From the NCBI GenBank assembly GCA_963281255.1, contig OY725496.1, positions 3,038,001-3,102,000 on the forward strand: a DNA stretch of 64,000 nt, given 5' to 3'. Every line of letters begins with the position of its first letter. Within the stretch, counting starts at the first letter, position 1. Positions 55,974-64,000 of the stretch are shown piece after piece. The translations under genes and the position numbers were made by a program. Below the pieces are notes generated by a model. It worked only from the letters and a program-made list of their open reading frames with translations, made no database searches and had not been told where the DNA came from. Source of the stretch: Aphrocallistes beatrix (Eukaryota > Porifera > Hexactinellida > Sceptrulophora > Aphrocallistidae).

Positions 55974-56209
55974 TTTTATTGGCTTAAGTTTAAGTCATAT
56001 AGTGAATAAAGAATCTCGCCATATTTCCCATTATCTTGATAGACCATTTTTCTCAATTATGGTGTTTTAAATTTCAATTTGCGACAGAAATTGGGAATAC
56101 CTTCAATTTTCAAACTCCATGACTCACAAACGGCCTCATCTCGATTCTGAACATCTTAGTTGAAACCTAAGCTGCCTATAATCGACATGATGCCGTTTTT
56201 GTGATTATA
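55974..56209. other. 28S 3' flank
   Basis: Unannotated sequence following the 28S end, perhaps the start of external transcribed spacer. No gene. Confidence 0.4.
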
Positions 56210-56441
56210 CAGGGTGTAACAAAAGTGTTGTCACCTTTGAATACAAGCTCTAATTAATAGAACAAAAATTTGATAATGGGAAAGAAAAAGTGTATTTCGC
56301 AAATGGTGTGATGTCACAAAATATAGTAATGCGTGATAGCAAACGACAGGCTAAGAGTTTTGTATTTGATTACTATTGGTTCGATATCAATCAAGCATAA
56401 TGATGAATTATCTAGGGTGACAACGCTTTTGTTACACCCTG
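56210..56441. mobile_element. Tc1/mariner-type MITE (232 bp)
   Basis: Ends CAGGGTGTAACAAAAGTGTT and the imperfect complement ...AACGCTTTTGTTACACCCTG, flanked by TA on both sides (56208-56209 and 56442-56443). Inverted repeats of about 28 bp. Confidence 0.92.
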
Positions 56442-56584
56442 TATATAGAGCTTTATAGAGCAGCTTAGGTTAGAGCATCATGCGTCGAATTCCATCAACA
56501 AAATCCGGATAGCCTGCAAACCCTCCGTGATCGGCTCCTTGCAATGGATTGGAAGTTGTGGTATTCAAACTGGCAGCGAACTTT

Positions 56585-56715
56585 TCAAATCTAAGGACAA
56601 TTTCGGGGTTCCAGGGGGGGCTCAGCCCAAAATTTTGCATTGCGTCTATGGGCCATCTTAGAATCCAGGGGGGCCTCGAGTCCCCCCAGCCCCCCTGGGT
56701 TCGGCGCCTATGCAA
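56585..56715. repeat. GC-rich dispersed repeat, second copy
   Basis: Reverse complement of the repeat at 28104-28245: 'cttagaatccaggggggcc', 'gcattgcgtctatgggcc', 'ggttcggcgcctatg'. Confidence 0.7.
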
Positions 56716-57059
56716 ACTGGGGTACGCCGGCTCTCAAAATTTAACATCGCCAAAAGGCACATTTGCAAAGTTGTTGTTCCATGTGAATATTTTGCCAACC
56801 AAATGCACCCTTTGGGGGGCTTTTTAGGCGGAGAATACGAAATTTTCCAGCACGCATAGGACCAACTGAACATCAAACCGCGAAGAAGGCTGCGGATGGT
56901 TAAATATCAGATCATTTGAAATTGGGAAGAATACTACGATCAATTGTGATCACACTTAAGAATTCAAATCCTCAACTCTAAATGTGCAATATATGGTTGT
57001 GATTATGTATATTGGTGTCTAGCCCAAATATATTAAAGATATTAGTATGTGTTATAAAT

Positions 57060-57536
57060 TGAAACAAGTGAATCATGCGCCTATTTTATTCTGCTTATTT
57101 CTTTGACACTTTTTCGAACTTATTTGATACTTTTTCAGGTCTTTCCTTCTTAACTAATACATTTTTTGCACAAAATGAAACAACAAGAACAGAGGAGCAC
57201 CTTATTTCAATCAGGCATAACAAATGTTATGGTAATATCTTGCAGAACCGGCATAGCGAAAGCACTATCTATCGAATAATTTCAAAATTGAGAAACGAGA
57301 AATCCTCTTTGAGGAAGAAAGGCTCAGGGAAAAAGCGTCATATAATAGGTAAGATCATTACTTAGTAGTTTCGCTAACAATAATCCGAAGCTGTCTGTAC
57401 GTAAATTGACTAATAAATTCAATCGAATGCGGGAGTTTCGTTCACATTTCCTCTCAAAGTTTTCATGGAAAACCTAACAGGACAACTCTATATTGATACT
57501 ATAAATGAGTGTTTAGTCATTTAAACCAACATTTTC
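57060..57536 (+). pseudogene. Tc1-like transposase, left half
   Basis: Helix-turn-helix part 'RHSESTIYRIISKLRNEKSS' followed by a basic 'GSGKKRH' hinge, then after stops and shifts 'NLTGQLYIDTINECL', which is the Tc1 strand before the second catalytic Asp. It stops at the Ginger-like insertion. Confidence 0.75.
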
Positions 57537-57802
57537 TGTAGGGTTTCAGTTAGGGGCCCCCCCCATTTTTATTATTATTATCCTCGATTTGGGGGGGCTC
57601 CCCCCAAATTTGTTCATCGATTATTATCCAATCGAAGAAAACTTTAGGCAATTCAATCGATCGATGCAAAATTCGATGATCGATAATCGATAAGTCTCGA
57701 TTGGATTAGATTCGCAACCCTGAAAATAACACGATTCGACTGTAAAACGATCACTGTACTACGATTTTGCATTTTTAGGTTACCGACGTTGGCCAGATAC
57801 TC

Positions 57803-59151
57803 TTGAAGGGGAACAAAATTGTTTTATCTGAAGGGTTGTTACGACCAGCTGTCAAATGGTACCATGGACAATTGAACCATCCTAAGTTCACTACATTATC
57901 AAGAACATTAAAATCCCATTGGTATATTTGGGGTTTAGAGAAAAATACCTTAAAAGACCTATACTCAGAATTGCAGTGCGATATTTGCTCATCCAATTTA
58001 CTACTTCCTAAACCAATTCATTTTAACCAAATTAAATCGTTTGAAGTCTTTGAGAGAATTCAAATTGATCTAACCCAAATAGCCTATGGTAATCACGAAG
58101 ATATTCTTTCCAGAAGAGGTTACAAATTGGCTCTAACTGTAATCGATTGTTTCAGTAAATACGCATGGGCCTACCCACTCAAATCTAAAGATACACATCG
58201 AATTTGTGAGCTCCTTTTGCAACTGTTCTTGAGTGAAGGGATTCCAAAAATTCTTCAAAGCGATAACGGTGGTGAATTTGTTTCTAACTTGATTCGAAAT
58301 TTGATGCCAAAACTTGGCATAAAATTGCTTAATGGTTCTCCATACTCTCCGACAACTCAAGGTCAAATAGAGCGTTTTAATAAAACGTTCAAAAATTTAC
58401 TAAGGAAAGAAATTCAGATCGAATTATCAAAGAAAAATTTCCAAATGATCGAAGATTGGGCAAACGTGTTAATTCCAAGAGTTGTTGATTTCTATTTACA
58501 TAAAGTACACAGATCCTTATCTCGGACTCCATGGGAGTTGTATAAAAACAGAACTTCACCACATCCTAAAGCTATCTTAAGCTTAGAATCAATCACTTCT
58601 CAAGAAATAGAGATGTGTTGCATGTCAGAATTGATATCGTTGGATACACACTTTGATATTTATGATTTAAAAGATACAATCAGACAAAATGCAGATAATA
58701 GAGATATACTAGAAATAGAAACTCTAACCCAAACAAGGAAAATACAAGTCGAAAATTATAAACAAATAACAGGTAAAATCAATGATGTACAATTTGAGGT
58801 TGGAGATATAGCTCTAATGAGGAATCCGTTTCTAAAATCAGGAAAAAGAAAAACTTCCTTGAAACTTTGAATGTCAATGTTAGAGTTTTGAAGAAACACT
58901 TAAATACTAACCAATATCAAGTCGAATATACTAATTCTAACAGAGATCTTAAACACAAGTGGGTTAACAATACAGAACTATTCAAACAAGCAAGTAATTC
59001 TTTAGAAATTGCTCTATCAGATGAAAACTATTCCGGGAAAGCGATCACTTGCAAGTTGAGTTTAGAAAATTATGGAAAGTTAGTCACAAAGTTTGAGCAG
59101 CATATTTCCGAGATCTGGTACAATGGAAGAAAATTGAAGATAACCTTTTGA
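57803..59151 (+). pseudogene. Ginger-like integrase (rve, DDE), frameshifted near its end
   Basis: The frame 57803-58870 holds a zinc-binding-like N-terminus ('WYHGQLNHPKF', 'DICSSN') and the rve core: 'ERIQIDLTQIAYG' (first Asp), 'VIDCFSKYAWAYPLKSK', 'ILQSDNGGEFVS' (second Asp), 'YSPTTQGQIERFNKTFKNLL' (Glu). The frame then shifts near 58870 and continues to 59151 with 'QYQVEYTNSNRDLKHKWVN', the C-terminal tail. Catalytic residues are intact. Closest relatives would be Ginger and gypsy-type integrases. Confidence 0.85.
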
Positions 59152-59209
59152 AAAGAATCACAAATGATGACAAAAACCAATTTGTTAACCTAGATTCTAG
59201 AATAATATA

Positions 59210-60006
59210 ATGTGCATCAGCGGGAACAAATTACATTTTTACAGTGAATTAATGTTCGAAATATTAGACGCTCTATTTCTTCAGTTTTGCGCTAAATCGT
59301 TTTCTATTGAATACAGTGCAGACTCTACAGATGCTGACTGCCTCCTAAAATATCTAGCACACAAGGGCTTCAAAGATCACTTAGGATCATTACAATATTG
59401 GTATCGCAGTAGATTTGATGACGAAAGGGGGCGCTACTTTTCTAAAATTCAAGAATTACAAGATCCTTCTACTAAACACTTTTGTGAAGAGTGCGTCTTT
59501 TCAGATCTCTGTACTCATGAATGTTGTTTCAAATTGTTGAAATCTTGCTTACGAAGCAAAATTTTATTTAGAGAAAATGGCAATTGCAGATCAGTTGAAA
59601 GTAGTTTAGGAAAACGTCAAAGACAAGAAATCTGCTGCTCTGAAAGTGATAAATGTGACAGTATTTTGTCAGATATTTTTATTGAAGGAATACAACCTAG
59701 CAAACCCGTAAGAGACTTACAGACTGATGACTTTTTTAATGAAATACCAATAGATGATGTAAGAGTATCGGGCCTTCAAGATGCATCGCTAGACAAGCCT
59801 ATTACCACTCCACAGACTGATACATTGGTTGGTGCGCCATTCAGCAAAAAATTCAAATCCATAGGATCAGCGAAATTTGATCCTATAAATTCAGAAGAGG
59901 ACTTTTTTAAACCAGTCACTGAAGAATGGAAAAGAAAGGCGATTCAAGATAAATTACTTATTAAAACCCACATAGAACGCACTATGTTTATTCCAAATAA
60001 TACATA
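59210..60006 (+). CDS. N-terminal part of the Ginger-like OTU protein
   Basis: Open frame of about 265 codons with a Cys cluster ('HFCEECVFSDLCTHECC') and an acidic middle, ending in 'EEDFFKPVTEEWKRKAIQDKL', a lead-in usual for OTU domains in mobile elements. The frame runs on into the inserted MITE (to 60136), where it encodes an artificial Gly/Trp repeat. No function beyond OTU association can be given. Confidence 0.6.
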
Positions 60007-60360
60007 CTCTAGGGGTCCGAATAAGCGGGGGGGTTGGAATATGCGGGGGGGTCGGAACAAGCGGGGGGGTTGGAATAAGCGGGGGGGTTGGAATAAGCAG
60101 GGGGGTTGGAATAAGCGGGGGGGGGGGTTGGAATAAGTGGTTAGGTCTAACTGATTCAGAACATCAAGTCAGAAACTATGGTTTGGTAAAAATTCAAGTT
60201 TCAATTGGATAAAATTTAATAAATGGATAAAATTTAATAAATGGATAAAATTTAATAAATTCAAGTTTCAATTAGATAAAATTTAATAAATAGATAAAAT
60301 TTAATAAATTTTTTTCAAAAATTAATAAGCGGGGGGCCCCGTTTATTCGGACCCCTAGAG
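60007..60360. mobile_element. TA-flanked MITE with G-rich minisatellite
   Basis: Ends CTCTAGGGGTCCGAATAA and TTTATTCGGACCCCTAGAG, with TA on both sides. The left half is six or seven tandem units of 'ggggggttggaataagc', which derive from the end itself; the right half has five units of 'ggataaaatttaataaat'. It splits the OTU gene. Confidence 0.88.
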
Positions 60361-60371
60361 TATAGGAATTT

Positions 60372-60777
60372 GAAAGATTGTGTTCCCTAGGCACTGAGTT
60401 GGTGGGTTACAGAAAGAGAAGATTACCATGAATGTATTCGCGCCAAATTAGTTAAATTTATGAGGGAATCTTTGGTATGTCAACAATATGTGAAAAACAA
60501 GTCCAACAAGAATATTGAGGAGTACATCCTGGAAAAGAACATAATGTCTTCTACAGTCTGGGGGGGTGACGTTGAAATTTTTAGTGCTGCTATCTGGTTA
60601 GAAACGGACATTTTCACATTCATCGACGACACATGGAACAAGTTTTCATATAAAGGCTTTAATCCAAAGAAAGGTCGAAATATACCGAGTAAATTCGGGA
60701 TTTATATTGAAAATTCTTGTCTCCACTACGAACCCATAGTTTCAGTCATTCGAAAGGGGTACTCAAAAGAAAAATGA
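60372..60777 (+). pseudogene. OTU-like cysteine peptidase domain, broken
   Basis: After the MITE the frame reads 'DCVP', a stop, then 'ALSWWVTEREDYHECIRAKL' and 'FMRE...WGGDVEIFSAAIWLETDIFTF', ending with 'CLHYEPIV', where the His belongs to the OTU catalytic pair. The DG-NC-F motif around the catalytic Cys is damaged and holds a stop, so the peptidase is dead. OTU enzymes remove ubiquitin. Confidence 0.75.
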
Positions 60778-61589
60778 TGAAATAGTAACACTTTTAGAGA
60801 AATTTAGATAATTTAGTATTTTGTGATTCATTTAGATTATAGAGATGAAATGTATGATCATTTGATGGTAGAAAATAAATTAAATTTCTGCTATCTGCAT
60901 TCATTTATCTTAATTTAGGTATATTCTATAAGCGAGAAAGTGGAGGGTAAAGCTGATACAAAATGAAGCCCTTGGGTTTGAAAACATTAAAATAAAGAAA
61001 ATCGTATTAGTTTCATCGTTCCTATGCATAAGGAAGTGAAGAAGTGAAACTGAGTAAATATTGATTATATTTTTTCAATTGTAAAAAATGAAACTCGGGC
61101 CGTATTTGACATAGAAAAAAATAAGCGCTGGGTCGCTTATTGAGGGAAATACGGTATATATCGATGCCTAAAACGTAGAGAAAATTAGTTTGCAATCTAT
61201 GGATTATGAAAAATATTATTTTTGAGCGTACTCGATTACCCTAACTAGCCGTTGAGAGCAAGCCTCTTCGATTATTTTGGTATTACACAATACTTTGTCT
61301 AAACAATAAATATCGGCCCAGTAAAAATAACCTAGGATGTAATCTAAACTGCGGAAATCGAATTCAGAATATTTAAATATTGATCAAAGTTGAATCACAT
61401 TGCTTACATTCTTGAAAAATAACACGTAATCAATAGGTTTTCAATGCTCTATTATTATAATAGAAGACACAGACACGCCCAGACACACTCAAAGATACAT
61501 AACAAAAAAATCGAAATAATACAGAAACTTAAAGATTAACGATGTATTAATGCTTGTTTCCGGAAATAATTAGAGCTTGAAATCGCTAC

Positions 61590-61817
61590 ATTAATACAAA
61601 TGGGGGGACCTCCCCCAAATTAAAATATGACTAATGATAAAATCGGGGGACCCCCCATATAGACTGCTAAAATAGAAATAATTGGGGGGTACCCCCCAAA
61701 TCGAGGATAATAATAATAAAAATTGGGGGGGGGGTTCCCCCCAATTTGAAGGGGCCCCCCAAAATGGGATCCAAAATTTGATAGAAATGGAGGGGGCCCC
61801 CCAACTGAAACCCTACA
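61590..61817. repeat. Subterminal G/C palindrome cluster of the Ginger-like element
   Basis: Five or six blocks of type 'ggggggtaccccccaa', 'cgggggaccccccat', 'ggggggggttcccccc', spaced by about 30-45 AT-rich bases. The 'atttttattattattatcc' phrase is shared with the other end (57565-57590). Confidence 0.85.
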
Positions 61818-61990
61818 TTTTCTATCCAGATTGTTGGATCTTTCAAGAAGACAACGATCCAAAATACACTTCAAAGGTTGCCAAGGAATTCAAGTGAAAT
61901 AATGGTGTAAACAGAATGGATTAGCCATCCTGCAGTCCAGATCTTAACCCGATAGAGATAATGCATTCAATCTGTGTACATTCCTGTTCC
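61818..61990 (+). pseudogene. Tc1-like transposase, right half
   Basis: Resumes exactly where the left half stops: 'YPDCWIFQEDNDPKYTSK' (second catalytic Asp in DNDPK) and, after stops, 'SCSPDLNPIE' with the catalytic Glu. The match across the gap shows the Ginger-like element landed inside this gene. Confidence 0.85.
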
Positions 61991-63150
61991 TTTTTCCAAT
62001 TTGTTTTGCGTACTTTTTCTATTTCTTTGTCTTGGATATTATAACAAATCATCGCAATTTATATATGAACCGGGAGAAAGACCTCGCGCTTATCAAGCCT
62101 TTTATGATATATTTTGGGATTCTTTGATATACTATATAGGCATTTAACCGTGTATTTGTGTTCATTTGATTTTGATTACTTGTGTGAAAATGGATGTAAT
62201 TGATGTCTTTAGAACAGGCTTGTCCAACCTACGGCCCGCATGCTCGAACATACTCAGGAACTGTTAAAGGGCTTGCTCGATACTTGGTTTAGTGAAACCT
62301 ATTTGGGCGAACCTAATTAAGAGAAACTCAATTTTGCGAAACCAAATTAAGCGTAATCATTTTCAACAAAGGTATGACTTAAATAACTTTATAAACTCCA
62401 TAAAATACATTTTAATTGAGTTTTGATCAGATAATTATCTGGCACATAAAGCTGGGCTTCCCTCAACTGGAACAGCGCATATAAATTCCGAATAATAATC
62501 CATCTCAAACAATACTAAATATCAAATGAAAAATGTCAATAGCAAATCTAGATCACTCCTATCTGGTTCATTTATCAGCAACATTATGGATTGCAACATC
62601 AAGTACACGAGCATACATTGAGTCTTTGTGTAAACTAAAACAATGTCAGCTATCCCAGTAGATCAAAGTTTTCTATAATTAAATAAAAATGTAGTGATTC
62701 TTTGAAGAGTATAATCTGAAATACTGCATATCAATGCTAGCCCCAAATAAGTAAACATTTCACTGTGATATGTCCAAGGTCGTGTGGTCTTCAAGTAGCT
62801 AAAGAACCCCTTATTTGGCCCCCGAACAAAAAAGGTTGGATAAGCCTGCGTTTGAAAGACAAAATTAGAAGAATCTGGGTAAATCATGAAGCAAATGTTG
62901 TCAGTTTCCGGAGCAAAGCACCTGAACCCCACTGGGAGGCTTACAGCGTTCCCCAAACGCCTAGCTAATTGGTTGGCCTCCTATTAAAAAGTGTTTCTAC
63001 GCCAATGATTGAAATAGTTCTTATTTCAATTTGAAATGATGCTTTAAAATCTAGAGATATAAGATAAATCCGCGCAGTGCAAGCAAGCGAACTAAAGAAC
63101 ATTTGGAATAAAATCGATAAGAATTGGTGAAAATTCATACAATTGTTGTA
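61991..63150. other. Spacer with transposon fragments, no intact gene
   Basis: A Charlie-type hAT end ('cttgtccaacctacggccc') is at 62219-62240. Around 62880-62960 a fragment shares 'cgctgtaagcc...ccagtgggg' with the 17.3-kb MITE. The rest is unremarkable. Confidence 0.5.
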
Positions 63151-63216
63151 AATTACCTTGCTAGCGAATTCAGGTCCTTGATCATGTCGGATTACTTTGG
63201 GAACACCGAATGTCAA
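63150..63216 (-). pseudogene. Integrase (rve) fragment
   Basis: Minus strand reads 'TFGVPKVIRHDQGPEFASKV', the strand around the second catalytic Asp of gypsy-type integrases. Only about 22 codons remain. Confidence 0.7.
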
Positions 63217-63274
63217 GTAGATATTCTGTAATCCTTACTATTAAAACTCGATGATTGTATATATATATATAGAT

Positions 63275-63827
63275 ATCCTTACTATTAAAACTCGATTGTT
63301 ATTTGTGTATATATATATATATATATATATCTGTAACGAATTGATTGAAGAAACTGCCGGGCGCAGAAGGCTGATTTTTGGCATGTGGGAGTCTTTTGGC
63401 TATGGCTCCAGTAAGTTCTGAGTTCAGAGCAAAATGTCGACTCATCATGGAATTATGACGTCATTGTCACATTTTTAAAAGTTAAGCAACACAGTTATTC
63501 GGGCATAACTCAGCCATTATAGGAGATAGAAGGCTGAAATTTTAATAGAATCTGTATACTAACATACCTCACATATGATGCGACTTTCATCAAAAAATGA
63601 TGACACATCACTTTGTTATGACGTCATCATTACGCATCAAAAATTTTAAAATTGACAAATTTGGTGATTTTTCGAGTGATATCGATTAGCACAGTAGAAC
63701 AGACATATTTAGAGATGTTATCTCCCTTATAATTAACCAATGTGACTCCAGGCGACCGAAGGGAGCCTCCGGCGGACACTAAGTGTCCGCCAGCCGCGCA
63801 GCGCAAGCAAGCGCGAAGCGCGCTTGT
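63275..63827 (+). mobile_element. Helitron-like repeat, copy C (full length)
   Basis: Nearly identical to copy B over about 545 bp, with the same start, two CRE palindromes (about 63455 and 63618) and the same GC-rich terminal palindromes. Its 5' end sequence is present a second time just upstream (63232-63270), both followed by (TA)n. Confidence 0.72.
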
Positions 63828-64000
63828 CTTATATATTAAAATGCTAGGATTTTTTTTTCTTGAGTGTTTGTCCGAATTGATTGAAGAATTGGCAAGTAGT
63901 AGAGATATGAAAATTGGCATGTAGGTGTCAAATGATATGACTACGATTAAGTTCTAACCGAAATTTTCACACCTCTGCAAAAAAAATGGAAACAATTTTT
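63828..64000 (+). mobile_element. Start of a related Helitron-like element, cut by the window edge
   Basis: 'tatattaaaatgctagg', 'gtttgtccgaattgattgaag', 'ggcatgtaggtgtcaaatg' parallel the order of motifs in copies B and C but diverge in sequence. At 63960-63988 it holds the repeat also found at 35735-35765. Confidence 0.5.

Larger units (their letters stand above)
57537..61817 (+). mobile_element. Ginger-like DNA transposon (integrase plus OTU protease), inserted in a Tc1 gene
   Basis: Ends TGTAGGGTTTCAGTT and AACTGAAACCCTACA, 4,281 bp, with target duplication ttttc (57532-57536, 61818-61822; seven bases attttct if one base is moved outward). Contains an rve integrase and an OTU-type cysteine-peptidase domain, a combination known for Ginger elements. 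No polymerase, capsid or reverse transcriptase frames are present, so it is neither a Maverick nor an LTR element. The subterminal parts carry repeated G5-6/C5-6 palindromes. Confidence 0.8.

Noticed and set aside
57537-61817. Maverick/Polinton or LTR retrotransposon
   Set aside because: No DNA polymerase, ATPase, capsid or reverse transcriptase frames, no long direct terminal repeats; the ends are short inverted repeats.
1-64000. tRNA, 5S rRNA and snRNA genes
   Set aside because: I looked for A/B box and cloverleaf-like patterns by eye and saw none I could defend; a covariance-model scan would settle this.

Overview
The window is eukaryotic and almost certainly from an animal. It carries spliced genes with GT-AG introns, cilium and sperm genes (a dynein heavy chain and CatSper2), a septin 7, NHE8, TM2D1 and APC11, and a dense load of animal-type DNA transposons (mariner, Tc1, hAT, PIF/Harbinger, MULE, Ginger-like, Helitron-like). 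Several genes are intronless. CatSper together with a RING-less NHL-repeat protein and few introns would fit an early-branching animal such as a sponge, but that placement is inference.

Layout. Positions 1-32229 hold one minus-strand gene, a non-canonical dynein heavy chain most like DNHD1. I could trace 14 exons (about 3,880 codons in the window) with consistent splice phases; the 3' end lies beyond position 1. Its ring is unusual: AAA1 has lost Walker A and Walker B, AAA4 has lost its P-loop, while AAA2 and AAA3 keep theirs. Three intronless plus-strand genes sit inside its introns: septin 7 (8635-9900), an NHL-repeat protein (22272-23537) and CatSper2 (25588-27087). The same introns hold a degenerate mariner, a hAT element nested inside another hAT element, and several MITEs.

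Positions 32957-41114 hold minus-strand ANAPC11 (two exons), TM2D1, SLC9A8/NHE8 (one exon each) and a terminal exon of an unrecognised gene.

From about 41.1 to 64 kb the sequence is a transposon graveyard: a large hAT-like element carrying nested foldback, MULE and hAT insertions; a PIF/Harbinger element with nuclease and Myb-like genes; Helitron-like repeats; a broken 28S rRNA copy (51470-55973) interrupted by a hAT MITE and lacking part of its core; and a Ginger-like integrase/OTU element inserted into a Tc1-like transposase gene.

How the genes relate: DNHD1-like dynein and CatSper2 are both sperm-flagellum proteins, and septin 7 family members build septin rings (including the sperm annulus in mammals). 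Their nesting in one locus therefore suggests a possible shared expression domain. Nothing here looks prokaryotic; there is no CRISPR array, operon or tRNA that I can support.
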